A DNA stretch of 64,000 nt from Brenneria corticis (GTDB lineage Bacteria > Pseudomonadota > Gammaproteobacteria > Enterobacterales > Enterobacteriaceae): contig NZ_KZ819089.1 in the NCBI RefSeq assembly GCF_003115855.1, positions 22,776-86,775 of the forward strand. The letters are read 5' to 3'. Below, piece after piece: positions 26,190 through 35,102 of this stretch. A program made the translations under genes and the position numbers. The first letter of the stretch is position 1. Each line of letters opens with the position of its first letter. The notes under the pieces were generated by a model that did not search any database, was not told the origin of the DNA, and saw only the letters and a list, made by a program, of their open reading frames with translations.

Positions 26190-28358
26190 CTACCACTCAT
26201 AATTAACCGTCGCGGTAACCGTACGCCCAATACCGTAGAAGCAGGCGGTGTTGGAAGCACAGGAGGCGACATATTCTTTATCGAAAATATTGTTAAGATT
26301 GATCTGCGCCGACACGCCCTTCAGCGATGGCGTCAGCCCGCCCAGTTCATAGCTTACTTTCGCGTCGTATAAATCGACCGCCGGGACTTTAAAGGTGTTC
26401 TGGGCGTTACCCTGACTGGTGCCGATATATCTGGCGCCGAGACCGATACCCAGGCCGCTGGCCGCGCCGGAGTGGAAATTGTATTCCCCCCACAGTGAAG
26501 CCATATGCGAAGGAATGCGCGCCGGAGTATTGCCCTGGGTGCCGGCTACGGTGGTTTTGACGGTTTCGGAATCGATATAGCTATAGGAGGCGATCAGATT
26601 GATGGATTCGGTCAGTGCCGAATGCACTTCCGCCTCCAGCCCTTTGTTGCGGATCTCTCCGACCTGTTCAAGCCAGGTATAGTTGGCGCTTCTGGTCGCG
26701 ACATTTTGCTGGCGCAGATCGTAGAGCGACAGGCTCATCAGGGTATTCCAGCCCGGCGGCTGGTATTTAATCCCGACTTCCACCTGTTTGCCGGTGGTCG
26801 GATCAAAAGGCGCAGAGCCCGGCGCACGGTTGGTCTGGAGGGAGGGCTCGAAAGAGGTGCTGTAGCTGATATACGGCGAAACCCCGCTATCGAAGGCATA
26901 CAACAACGCCGCACGACCGGTGAATTTATTATCGTTTTGCTGCACGCTGGAGCTCGAAGCATAATTATCGGTGCGGACTTCCGTCCAGTCATACCGTCCC
27001 GACAGCAGCAGATTCCAGCGGTTCCATTCCACTTGATCCTGCAAATAGACGCCGACCTGATCCAGAGTCTGCAACTCATCCGTATCCTTGGTCATTGCGC
27101 TTTCGTCTACGACGGCGCCGTAGCGGGGCGCCGACCAGTCGAGACTTTGGGCCACGTCGCGCCACAGTTCCGCCCGATCCTTGTTCCACCGGTAGTCCAG
27201 CCCGGCCAGTACCAAATGATCCACCGCGCCGGTGGCGAACTGGGCCTGTAACTGGTTGTCCAGCACAAACTCATCGGTACTGCGTTCTTCTTTCGTGGCT
27301 CTCCGTAACAGCTCATAGTCTGTCGACGCTCTGGCAAACATGAACGCTTTGTATTTTTGATCTATCGAGGCGTAGCGCGCATTCTGTCTAAAGGTAAATA
27401 TTTCGCCGAAATTGTGTTCAAACTCATAACCAATGGCGGATTGCTCGCGCTCCGACTGATTGTAGGACGGATCGCTGACATTAAAGTCACGGGGAATATG
27501 GCCCCGCTCGGTGCCGAATACCGTGCCCACCGCCGGCAGGAAGTTACGGTAGCCGGCATCCGGGTCTTTCTGGAAACTGGTCAGCAAAGTGAAACGGGTA
27601 TCGATATTGGGATACCAGGTCAGCGACGGGGCGATCGCGTAGCGGGTCTCTTTATAAGCCCCGATCTCATTATGCTGGGTGCGTGCCAGACCGTTGAGGC
27701 GATACAGCAGGGTATTGTCATCATTCAACGCGCCGCCAAAGTCAAATGCCCCCTGAGCCAGATCATCATTGCCGCCTTTCAGTTGGATTTTACGTATCGG
27801 GGTGGCCGTCGGACGTTTGCTGGTCATACTGACCAGGCCGCCGGGATTTACCTGGCCGTAGAGCACTGACGCAGGGCCTTTGACCACTTCCACCCGCTCC
27901 AGCAACCAGGGCTCAATCACCCCGGTTTGCGATCCGGCAGCCGCGCCAAAACCCAAACCGTCCAGAAATCGCGGCACATAGGAAAATCCGCGAATAAACA
28001 CCTCGTCATAGCGGTTGGAACTGCCCCGGTATTCGGAGAACACCCCGGCGGTATAGCGCAAAGCCTGCGGAACGGAGGATACATCCTGCGCATCCATCTG
28101 ATCGCGGGTTATTACTGAAATAGATTGCGGCGTTTTTATCAAAGGGGTTGCTGTTTTACTCCCGGCCTGGCTGGTAGTGGCCACTATTCCTTTCAGCGGG
28201 GCGGTAGGCTGTTCGGTCGTCTTCCCGGCGATCACGGTAATGGTGTCGTCCTGGGCTTTGACCGTGCCTGCGGCCATTGCCTGCAATGGATGCACCATTG
28301 TCAGCACCAACCCCATGGATAAGGGAGCGTAAATACATTTTTTATGCTTTATTTTCAT
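26190..28358 (-). CDS. TonB-dependent siderophore receptor, Fct/FhuA class
   Basis: This 722-residue outer-membrane receptor should import the ferric siderophore. It has a signal peptide ending near LQAMAAG, a TonB-box-like DTITVIA around residues 38-44, a plug domain with TPQSISVITRDQM and VEVVKGPASVLYGQVNPGGLV, and a C-terminal beta barrel ending in aromatic VNYEW. The plug resembles the ferrichrome/ferrioxamine/ferrichrysobactin class (FhuA, FoxA, Fct), not FepA, although the other uptake genes are Fep-like. That fits a chrysobactin-type ligand. A palindromic Fur operator lies upstream, and fes, the MbtH-like gene and the NRPS follow on the same strand. Confidence 0.93.
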   Translation of the reverse strand: MKIKHKKCIYAPLSMGLVLTMVHPLQAMAAGTVKAQDDTITVIAGKTTEQPTAPLKGIVATTSQAGSKTATPLIKTPQSISVITRDQMDAQDVSSVPQALRYTAGVFSEYRGSSNRYDEVFIRGFSYVPRFLDGLGFGAAAGSQTGVIEPWLLERVEVVKGPASVLYGQVNPGGLVSMTSKRPTATPIRKIQLKGGNDDLAQGAFDFGGALNDDNTLLYRLNGLARTQHNEIGAYKETRYAIAPSLTWYPNIDTRFTLLTSFQKDPDAGYRNFLPAVGTVFGTERGHIPRDFNVSDPSYNQSEREQSAIGYEFEHNFGEIFTFRQNARYASIDQKYKAFMFARASTDYELLRRATKEERSTDEFVLDNQLQAQFATGAVDHLVLAGLDYRWNKDRAELWRDVAQSLDWSAPRYGAVVDESAMTKDTDELQTLDQVGVYLQDQVEWNRWNLLLSGRYDWTEVRTDNYASSSSVQQNDNKFTGRAALLYAFDSGVSPYISYSTSFEPSLQTNRAPGSAPFDPTTGKQVEVGIKYQPPGWNTLMSLSLYDLRQQNVATRSANYTWLEQVGEIRNKGLEAEVHSALTESINLIASYSYIDSETVKTTVAGTQGNTPARIPSHMASLWGEYNFHSGAASGLGIGLGARYIGTSQGNAQNTFKVPAVDLYDAKVSYELGGLTPSLKGVSAQINLNNIFDKEYVASCASNTACFYGIGRTVTATVNYEW

Positions 28359-28436
28359 ATTATTAACCTTTACGCGGATATATTAACATCATTAATGTAA
28401 CCAGATTTTGCCGTCAAAAACTTTAGCACAGCAAAA

Positions 28437-28479
28437 AAATAAAATGCTAATGATATTTATTATCATTAGCATTTTATTT
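28437..28479. promoter_or_regulatory. Palindromic Fur operator upstream of receptor gene
   Basis: A perfect inverted repeat with 19-base arms and a 5-base spacer. The inner part, 28446-28464, matches the Fur consensus at 16 of 19 positions. It lies about 80 bases upstream of the receptor start and after the fepC stop codon. On either strand the RNA would form a long AU-rich hairpin, so it may also act as the fepC terminator. Confidence 0.85.
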
Positions 28480-28620
28480 GAAATATCATCCGCTTTTTGG
28501 TGGTTAACACACGAAAGTTTGCCCCGGTGGGCGTTTTTGGTGGGAGATAAATCATCAGTCATGCATGAGTATGCGGATCTGATCCCACCGGTATCTCAGA
28601 AATATCGGAGACCAGTTGAA

Positions 28621-29433
28621 TCAACAACTGGCGTCAGGGATCCTGTCGTAACGCCCACAGGGTACAATCAGCGGCGTATGGGATACCGGGTCGTCAATGA
28701 TCACGCTGCGCATGCCGAACACCTGGCCGATCAGCTCGGCGCTGACGATTTCGGCCGGTTTCCCCTGCGCCATAATCCGTCCGGCCTGCATCACTATCAG
28801 ATGGTCGGCGTAACGGCAGGCCTGATTCAGGTCGTGCAGAACCGCCACCAGCGTGCGGCCATGCTGTTGATGAAGATCGCGAAACAGATCGAGCAGATCA
28901 ATCTGGTGAGCCATATCCAGCCAGGTGGTGGGTTCGTCCAGCAGTAACAGCGGCGTCTGCTGCGCCAGCACCATGGCTATCCATACCCGCTGGCGCTGCC
29001 CGCCGGACAGCTCATCCACGCTGCGATCGGCCAGCTCACCGACGTTGGTGGCGTTCATCGCCTGTTCCACCGCTTCCTGATCCGCCGCGCTCCACTGGCG
29101 CAGCAGGCTCTGATGCGGATAACGCCCGCGCGCCACCAGATCGGCCACGGTGATGTTATCCGGCACGATGGCATGCTGCGGCAACAGGCCTATTTGCCGT
29201 GCCAGCGCTTTGGTGGGGAGGTGGTGAATATTTCTTCCGTCCAGCAGCACTTCCCCCGCCAACGGTTTCAACAGCCGGCACAGCGCGCGCAACAGGGTTG
29301 ATTTGCCGCAGGCATTGGGGCCGATAATCACGCTGAATTGATTATCCGGGATCGCGACGCTCAAGGCTTCCGCGACGATTTTTTTATCGTACCCGAGCGT
29401 AAGGTTGCTGGCATGCAAGAGATTCGTCATCAA
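28621..29433 (-). CDS. fepC: Ferric siderophore ABC ATPase FepC
   Basis: This 270-residue ABC ATPase powers the FepDG permease. It has Walker A GPNACGKST, the signature LSGGQRQR, Walker B LLLLDEPTTWLD and the H loop VLHDLNQACRYADH, and it keeps the E. coli FepC C-terminal IDDPVSHTPLIVP. Two adjacent ATGs allow a start one codon later. It is transcribed alone from its own Fur-controlled promoter, separated from fepDG by the NRPS and receptor genes, unlike the fepDGC order of E. coli. Confidence 0.95.
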   Translation of the reverse strand: MMTNLLHASNLTLGYDKKIVAEALSVAIPDNQFSVIIGPNACGKSTLLRALCRLLKPLAGEVLLDGRNIHHLPTKALARQIGLLPQHAIVPDNITVADLVARGRYPHQSLLRQWSAADQEAVEQAMNATNVGELADRSVDELSGGQRQRVWIAMVLAQQTPLLLLDEPTTWLDMAHQIDLLDLFRDLHQQHGRTLVAVLHDLNQACRYADHLIVMQAGRIMAQGKPAEIVSAELIGQVFGMRSVIIDDPVSHTPLIVPCGRYDRIPDASC

Positions 29434-29526
29434 TGTTTTTTACTCTTCAAATATTAACCATGGATGATTAACGGCGCGCTTTATGGAGCGGCGGCCAAAT
29501 CAACGCCCTCGCCAAAGAATGGAGAT

Positions 29527-29545
29527 GATAATTATTACCATTAGC
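29527..29545 (-). promoter_or_regulatory. Fur box upstream of fepC
   Basis: On the minus strand GCTAATGGTAATAATTATC matches the 19-base Fur consensus at 16 positions. It lies about 95 bases upstream of the fepC ATG. Confidence 0.78.
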
Positions 29546-29664
29546 ATATCCATGCCGCCATGGTAGCATGCGTTTTTTATCAGATACATTGATGTAAAGC
29601 GGATGACTCGCGCAATTACCGCCGCCAGGAACGCCAGTAATCAGCTCGAAGGCTGCCGCATCAG

Positions 29665-30345
29665 CTAGCCTTCCTTCTTTCCCCGCCCGTCGCCCTCCGC
29701 CCCGGTTTCATTCTCCGCGCCGTCATCCTCTTTTACCGGCGTGCCGGCGGTGAGCAGATAGGGCGACTGCTGCCAGCGGGTGCGGCGGTTCTGCAACAGG
29801 GTACGGGTCAGAATGATGCCGATGGCCAGCGACAGCAGGATCATTAAACGCAGAATATTGGTGGTGTTATCCACCTGCTTGGCTTCCGTCGCCAGCACGT
29901 GCGTATCAAGGGTAACGCGCAGAAACCCTATCGGGCCGTCTTTCCCCTCGATCGGCTGCACCAGTTGATGATTAAAGTAGCTGCCCACCCGGTTGCCATC
30001 CAGCGCCAGCCGGTCCCGGAGTGGAACCTGCTCGCCGGCGCGGGCCACCAGCGAACCGTCCTGCTGATAAATGCCGGCATCCAGAATGCGGCTGTGATCG
30101 GTGAGTTGCTTAAGGATGTCATGAATTTTCTGGCTGTTGTCGTCGGCGCTTTCCAACAGCGGCGACAGGCCGTAGGCGACCTGTCTGGTCAAGGTGCGCG
30201 CCAGCTCTTCAACCTGCTCGGAGCGCGCCATCTGGTGGCTCAGGCTGAAATAGGACGCCCCCTGCATCAATATCACCAGCAGAGTTAAGCAAATCAGCAC
30301 AATGGCTGTACGATGGAGGCGGAATTTTACCCGGGCCCGAACCAT
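29665..30345 (-). CDS. ytjB: Membrane protein YtjB (SmpA/AhpA)
   Basis: This 226-residue protein matches E. coli YtjB: KFRLHRTAIVLICLTLLVILMQGASYF forms a first membrane segment (about 5-32), followed by a periplasmic domain with SRILDAGIYQ and RDRLALDGNRVGSYFN, then a second membrane segment NTTNILRLMILLSLAIGIILTRTLLQ near residue 175 and an acidic tail. The frame continues far upstream, antisense to serB, but that part is a shadow; homology starts at the ATG at 30345. It is divergent from serB as in E. coli. The precise function is unknown. Confidence 0.93.
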   Translation of the reverse strand: MVRARVKFRLHRTAIVLICLTLLVILMQGASYFSLSHQMARSEQVEELARTLTRQVAYGLSPLLESADDNSQKIHDILKQLTDHSRILDAGIYQQDGSLVARAGEQVPLRDRLALDGNRVGSYFNHQLVQPIEGKDGPIGFLRVTLDTHVLATEAKQVDNTTNILRLMILLSLAIGIILTRTLLQNRRTRWQQSPYLLTAGTPVKEDDGAENETGAEGDGRGKKEG

Positions 30346-30510
30346 GATAATCCTTACGCGTTTTGGATACTTTATGTTGCCAGAAGCGTTGACGATAGGA
30401 TAGCTTGTTGCCCTGTTTTCCGACCGATATCTTTGTGGCTGCCGGATACCTATACGCGCCGGACAGGTCGTACCCAGCCATATCATTACCGCCAGTAGAG
30501 GATCTGCCCC

Positions 30511-31488
30511 ATGTCGAATAGTCTGACCTATCGTGATCTCCCGGACGAGATTAACCATTGGCCCGGACTGCCGCTGTCGCTGAGCGGCGATGAAGTGATG
30601 CCGCTCGATTACCGTGCCGGAGATAGCGGCTGGGTGCTGTACAGCGACGTGCTGGACAAGAATTTGCTGGCCCGCTATCAGCGTCGGCTGGGCGCGGCGA
30701 TGGTGATTGTCAGCGCGTGGAGCGTGGGGGATTATCAGGTGGTGCGGCTGGCGGGCACGCTGACGCCGCGGGCGAGCAAGCTGGCGCATGAGCTGAATAT
30801 GGACGCCGCCCCCATGCGCAACTCCCCCACCCTGCGGTCGCCGGGTTTGCTGGTGATGGATATGGACTCCACCGCGATTCAGATTGAATGCATCGACGAG
30901 ATCGCCAAACTGGCGGGCACCGGCGATTTGGTGGCCGAAGTGACCGAACGGGCGATGCGCGGCGAGCTGGACTTTGCCGCCAGCCTGCGCCAGCGGGTGG
31001 GCACCTTGAAAGGCGCCGATGCGGATATTCTGCATCAAGTTCGCCAAACCCTGCCGCTGATGCCGGGGCTGACCGATATGGTTCGCCAGCTTCAGGAGGC
31101 CGGCTGGCATATCGCCATCGCCTCCGGCGGATTTACCTATTTCGCCGATTATCTGCGCGACGAACTGGGCCTGGTCGCCGCCGTCGCCAACGAGATGGGC
31201 GTGCGGGACGGTAAACTGACCGGCGAAGTCGTCGGGCCGATTATCGACGCCAAATACAAAGCCGCCACGCTGCGCCAGCTGGCGGAGAAACTGGAGATTC
31301 CCCTGCAGCAGACGGTGGCCATCGGCGACGGCGCCAACGATCTGCTGATGATCAAAGCCTCCGGCCTGGGCATCGCCTATCATGCCAAACCGAAAGTCAA
31401 CGAACAGTCGGCCGTTACCATTCGTCATGCCGACCTGACCGGCGTGCTGTGCATCCTCAGCGGCAGCATGAGACACGAAAAACGCTAA
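30511..31488 (+). CDS. serB: Phosphoserine phosphatase
   Basis: This 325-residue HAD-family phosphatase completes serine synthesis by dephosphorylating phosphoserine. The catalytic DMDSTAIQIE motif (nucleophile and acid/base aspartates) lies near residue 117, SGGFTYF carries motif II and GDGANDLLM carries motif IV. The N-terminal extension of about 100 residues is typical of enterobacterial SerB. AGAGGA precedes the start. radA follows 17 bases downstream, giving the conserved serB-radA-nadR order. Confidence 0.96.
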   Translation: MSNSLTYRDLPDEINHWPGLPLSLSGDEVMPLDYRAGDSGWVLYSDVLDKNLLARYQRRLGAAMVIVSAWSVGDYQVVRLAGTLTPRASKLAHELNMDAAPMRNSPTLRSPGLLVMDMDSTAIQIECIDEIAKLAGTGDLVAEVTERAMRGELDFAASLRQRVGTLKGADADILHQVRQTLPLMPGLTDMVRQLQEAGWHIAIASGGFTYFADYLRDELGLVAAVANEMGVRDGKLTGEVVGPIIDAKYKAATLRQLAEKLEIPLQQTVAIGDGANDLLMIKASGLGIAYHAKPKVNEQSAVTIRHADLTGVLCILSGSMRHEKR

Positions 31489-31505
31489 TTCAACCGAGGT
31501 GATCC

Positions 31506-32891
31506 GTGGCAAAAGCAGTCAAACGCGCCTTTGTATGTAATGAATGCGGAGCAGATTATCCGCGCTGGCAGGGACAGTGCAGCGCCTGTCACGCCTGGAA
31601 CACCATTACCGAAGTTCGTCTGGCGGCGGCCTCCTCCTCCTCGCGCTCCGATCGTCTGACGGGCTACGCCGGCGAGAGCGCGGGCGTCAGCCGGGTGCAA
31701 AAGCTGTCGGAAATCAGCCTGGAGGCGTTGCCGCGCTTTTCCACCGGTTTTCAGGAGTTCGACCGGGTGCTGGGCGGCGGCGTGGTGCCGGGCAGCGCCA
31801 TTCTGATCGGCGGCAGCCCCGGCGCGGGTAAAAGCACCCTGCTGCTGCAAACGCTGTGCAAGCTGTCCGAACAGATGAAAACCCTGTACGTGACGGGGGA
31901 AGAGTCGTTGCAGCAGGTGGCGATGCGCGCGCACCGCCTCGGTTTGCCCGCCCACAACCTGAATATGCTTTCCGAAACCAGCATCGAACAGATTTGCCTG
32001 ATTGCCGAGCAGGAACAGCCGAAGCTGATGGTGATCGACTCCATTCAGGTGATGCATCTGGCCGATATCCAGTCGTCTCCCGGCAGCGTGGCGCAGGTGC
32101 GGGAAACCGCCGCCTATCTGACCCGTTTCGCCAAGACGCGCGGCGTGGCCATCATCATGGTCGGCCACGTCACCAAAGACGGTTCGCTGGCCGGCCCGAA
32201 AGTGCTGGAGCACTGCATCGACTGCTCGGTGCTGCTGGACGGCGACGCCGACTCCCGTTTTCGCACCCTGCGCAGCCATAAAAACCGTTTCGGCGCGGTC
32301 AACGAGCTGGGCGTGTTCGCCATGACCGAGCAGGGGCTGCGTGAAATCAGCAATCCGTCCGCCATTTTCCTCAGCCGCGGCGACGAAGTCACCTCCGGCA
32401 GTTCGGTGATGGTGGTGTGGGAAGGCACGCGCCCGCTGCTGGTGGAGATTCAGGCGCTGGTGGACCAGTCGATGATGGCCAACCCGCGGCGGGTGGCGGT
32501 CGGGCTGGAGCAAAACCGGCTGGCCATTTTGCTGGCGGTACTGCACCGCCACGGCGGCCTGCAGATGTCCGATCAGGACGTGTTCGTCAACGTGGTCGGC
32601 GGCGTCAAGGTGACGGAAACCAGCGCCGATCTGGCGCTGCTGCTGTCGCTGGTGTCCAGTCTGCGCGATCGCCCGCTGCCGCAGGATCTGGTGGTATTCG
32701 GCGAGGTGGGACTGGCGGGGGAGATCCGCCCGGTGCCCAGCGGCCAGGAGCGTATCGCGGAAGCGGCCAAGCACGGCTTTAAACGCGCCATCGTGCCGCA
32801 CGCCAACATGCCGAAAAAACCGCCGGCCAATATGCAGGTTTTCGGCGTCAAAAAACTGGCCGACGCGCTGGATATTCTCGACGAGCTGTAA
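31506..32891 (+). CDS. radA: DNA repair protein RadA
   Basis: This 461-residue protein acts in homologous recombination as a branch-migration helicase. It has an N-terminal zinc finger with cysteines in CNECGADYPRWQGQCSAC, a RecA-like ATPase core with GGSPGAGKST, the RadA-specific KNRFG motif and a C-terminal Lon-protease-like domain (VFVNVVGGVKVTETSADLA). The length matches E. coli RadA (460). The start has a GAGGTGATCC context. It lies between serB and nadR. Confidence 0.97.
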   Translation: MAKAVKRAFVCNECGADYPRWQGQCSACHAWNTITEVRLAAASSSSRSDRLTGYAGESAGVSRVQKLSEISLEALPRFSTGFQEFDRVLGGGVVPGSAILIGGSPGAGKSTLLLQTLCKLSEQMKTLYVTGEESLQQVAMRAHRLGLPAHNLNMLSETSIEQICLIAEQEQPKLMVIDSIQVMHLADIQSSPGSVAQVRETAAYLTRFAKTRGVAIIMVGHVTKDGSLAGPKVLEHCIDCSVLLDGDADSRFRTLRSHKNRFGAVNELGVFAMTEQGLREISNPSAIFLSRGDEVTSGSSVMVVWEGTRPLLVEIQALVDQSMMANPRRVAVGLEQNRLAILLAVLHRHGGLQMSDQDVFVNVVGGVKVTETSADLALLLSLVSSLRDRPLPQDLVVFGEVGLAGEIRPVPSGQERIAEAAKHGFKRAIVPHANMPKKPPANMQVFGVKKLADALDILDEL

Positions 32892-32924
32892 ATTCCGCCA
32901 CGCATCCGGCGCGCTGTGGTATCT

Positions 32925-32942
32925 TGTTTAGTAGACTAAACA
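32925..32942. promoter_or_regulatory. NadR operator upstream of nadR
   Basis: TGTTTA-GTAGAC-TAAACA is an exact match to the NadR box TGTTTA-N6-TAAACA. It ends 13 bases before the nadR ATG and abuts the AGGAG ribosome site. This suggests that NadR represses its own gene, either from a promoter in the radA-nadR gap or as a roadblock. Confidence 0.75.
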
Positions 32943-32955
32943 GGAGCGTCGGACT

Positions 32956-34212
32956 ATGTCGCCATTCGATTATCTGAAATCCGCCATCCGGCAAAAGGGA
33001 TGTACCTTGCAGCAGGTCGCCGATGCGACGGAGATGACCAAGGGCTATCTCAGCCAGTTGCTTAACGCCAAGATCAAAAGCCCCAGCGCGCAGAAGCTTG
33101 AAGCGCTGCACCGTTTTCTCGGGCTGGAATTCCCGCGCCACGAAAAAAAGATAGGCGTGGTATTCGGCAAGTTCTACCCCCTGCACACCGGGCACATCTA
33201 TCTGATCCAGCGCGCCTGCAGCCAGGTGGACGAACTGCACGTTATTCTGGGCTACGACGAGCCGCGCGACCGGCAGCTGTTTGACAACAGCTCCATGTCG
33301 CAGCAGCCGACGGTGAGCGATCGCCTGCGCTGGCTGTTGCAAACCTTTAAATATCAGAAGAATATCCGCATCCATGCCTTTAACGAACAGGGTATGGAGC
33401 CCTACCCGCACGGCTGGGACGTGTGGAGCAAGGGCATTCGCGCCTTTATGCAGCAGAAAGGCATCGAGCCGAATTTCGTCTATACCAGTGAAGAACAGGA
33501 TGCGCCGCAATACCGTGAACAACTGGGCATCGAAACGGTATTGGTGGATCCGCAGCGTTCATTTATGAGCATCAGCGGTTCACAGATCCGCCGCGACCCC
33601 TTTCGCTATTGGGAATATATCCCCACCGAAGTAAAACCTTTCTTTGTGCGCACCGTGGCCGTGCTCGGCGGCGAATCCAGCGGCAAATCCACGCTGGTCA
33701 ACAAGCTGGCAAATATCTTCAACACCACCAGCGCCTGGGAATACGGCCGGGATTACGTGTTTTCCCATCTGGGCGGCGACGAAATGGCCCTGCAATATTC
33801 CGATTACGACAAAATCGCCCTAGGGCAGGCGCAGTACATTGATTTCGCGGTTAAATACGCCAATAAAGTGGCCTTTATCGATACCGACTTCGTTACCACG
33901 CAGGCGTTTTGCAAAAAATATGAAGGGCGCGAACATCCGTTCGTTCAGGCGCTTATTGATGAATACCGTTTTGATCTGGTGATTCTGCTGGAAAACAACA
34001 CGCCGTGGGTGGCGGACGGCTTACGCAGCCTGGGCAGCGCAACCGCGCGCGCGGAGTTTCAGAATCTGCTGAAAAAAATGCTGGTAGAGAACGGCATCCG
34101 TTATGTCCACGTGGAAGAATCAGACTACGACTCGCGTTTTCTGCGCTGCGTCGAGCTGGTGCAGCAAATGCTGCGGCACGAGCTCACCAGCGCCAACAGC
34201 GCGAAGGGGTGA
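32956..34212 (+). CDS. nadR: NadR: NAD repressor, NMN adenylyltransferase, ribosylnicotinamide kinase
   Basis: This 418-residue protein has three parts. An N-terminal helix-turn-helix region (about 1-60, CTLQQVADATEMTKGYLSQLL) binds operators of NAD genes. The nucleotidyltransferase domain (about 63-225) has GKFYPLHTGHIYLI and SISGSQIRRDPF. The C-terminal kinase domain (about 230-410) has the P loop GGESSGKSTLVN. It senses NAD and also makes NAD from nicotinamide riboside. An exact NadR box lies just upstream. Its last 29 bases overlap the convergent ygfA. Confidence 0.96.
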   Translation: MSPFDYLKSAIRQKGCTLQQVADATEMTKGYLSQLLNAKIKSPSAQKLEALHRFLGLEFPRHEKKIGVVFGKFYPLHTGHIYLIQRACSQVDELHVILGYDEPRDRQLFDNSSMSQQPTVSDRLRWLLQTFKYQKNIRIHAFNEQGMEPYPHGWDVWSKGIRAFMQQKGIEPNFVYTSEEQDAPQYREQLGIETVLVDPQRSFMSISGSQIRRDPFRYWEYIPTEVKPFFVRTVAVLGGESSGKSTLVNKLANIFNTTSAWEYGRDYVFSHLGGDEMALQYSDYDKIALGQAQYIDFAVKYANKVAFIDTDFVTTQAFCKKYEGREHPFVQALIDEYRFDLVILLENNTPWVADGLRSLGSATARAEFQNLLKKMLVENGIRYVHVEESDYDSRFLRCVELVQQMLRHELTSANSAKG

Positions 34213-34798
34213 TAATTTCCGGCAGCGGGATGTCCCAGCTTTCCACCGGCATCAGGTCGACCTGCTGGCAATCATGCGCCAGGCCGATAGGATAGGGCCC
34301 GCCCCGCGGCCAATCCCGCAAGGTGCGGTCATAGAAACCGCCGCCCATCCCCAGCCGCTGCCCCTGCCGGTCAAACGCCACCAGCGGGGTCAGCAGCACG
34401 TCCAGCCGTTGCAGGGGCAATACCCGCCGCACGTCCAGGCGGGGCTCTAAAATCTTCAGCCGGTTCAGCACCAGTTCGCTATCGGGTTCGTAGCGCAAAA
34501 ACAGCAAATTCCCGGCGCTGAACGGATGCAACACCGGTAGATAAACCCGTTTGCCCCGTTGCCAGAACTGCTGAATCAGCGGCCGCGTATCCAGTTCGCC
34601 GTCAAATGACAAAAACACCGCGATGCTGTCCGCCTGGCGTATTTTCTGATGCGCCAATACCCGCTCCGACGCCTGCTGAGCGAACTGCGCCTGCTGCTCT
34701 GCGCTGAGCTGACGACGGCGCTGACGCACATCGCGACGGATTTGTCGGCGAAGCTGGGCTGAAGAGAGCGAAAGTATGGATGATGGAATCGGCTGCAT
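34184..34798 (-). CDS. ygfA: 5-formyltetrahydrofolate cyclo-ligase
   Basis: This 204-residue protein matches E. coli YgfA (FAU1), which converts 5-formyl-THF to 5,10-methenyl-THF. The substrate/ATP site motifs are LRRQIRRDVRQRRRQL near the start and GQRLGMGGGFYDRTL near residue 155. It is downstream of 6S RNA on the same strand, the conserved ssrS-ygfA pair. Its 3' end overlaps nadR by 29 bases, a junction not found in E. coli, where ygfA and nadR are far apart. Confidence 0.94.
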   Translation of the reverse strand: MQPIPSSILSLSSAQLRRQIRRDVRQRRRQLSAEQQAQFAQQASERVLAHQKIRQADSIAVFLSFDGELDTRPLIQQFWQRGKRVYLPVLHPFSAGNLLFLRYEPDSELVLNRLKILEPRLDVRRVLPLQRLDVLLTPLVAFDRQGQRLGMGGGFYDRTLRDWPRGGPYPIGLAHDCQQVDLMPVESWDIPLPEIITPSRCWRW

Positions 34799-34843
34799 AC
34801 AAAATGGGGGGCGATAGCCGCGAACGATCGCAGGTGAAGGAAA

Positions 34844-35028
34844 GGGAATCTCCGAGATGCCGCTGCGGGCTGTAACCCTTGAACCCTTGGTTCAAGGTGA
34901 ACATAACGTCGCAGTCTTAAGGCTTCTCGGACGGACCGAGCATGCTCACCAACCACGGAGCGTTACATTCTATTGGTTTGAAATATCGGCTCAGGGGACT
35001 GGCCCGCTGACAAACATCTCAGAGAAAT
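34844..35028 (-). ncRNA. ssrS: 6S RNA
   Basis: The minus strand begins ATTTCTCTGAGATGTT and ends GGCATCTCGGAGATTCCC, as in E. coli 6S RNA, and keeps internal blocks such as GGCCAGTCCCCTGAGCCGAT, GGTGAGCATGCTCGGTCCGT and CCTTGAACCAAGGGTTCAAG. The ends pair, giving the long rod with a central bubble that mimics an open promoter and traps sigma-70 RNA polymerase in stationary phase. The length is about 185 bases. ygfA follows, as in other enterobacteria. Confidence 0.97.
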
Positions 35029-35102
35029 TTTATTCGTTACTCGCTATAAACCTTAGCACGTCTTATCGCGTAAAAACACCCGACTTTTGTCAAAACCCGA
35101 GG

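Noticed and set aside
30346..31512. A very long minus-strand frame that continues ytjB upstream across serB (615 codons in all)
   Set aside because: The part antisense to serB is a frame-shadow of a GC-rich gene. Homology to YtjB begins at the ATG at 30345, and serB is clearly coding on the other strand.
31485..32801. A 438-codon minus-strand frame opposite radA
   Set aside because: It is antisense to an intact radA gene with all motifs and has no family signature of its own.
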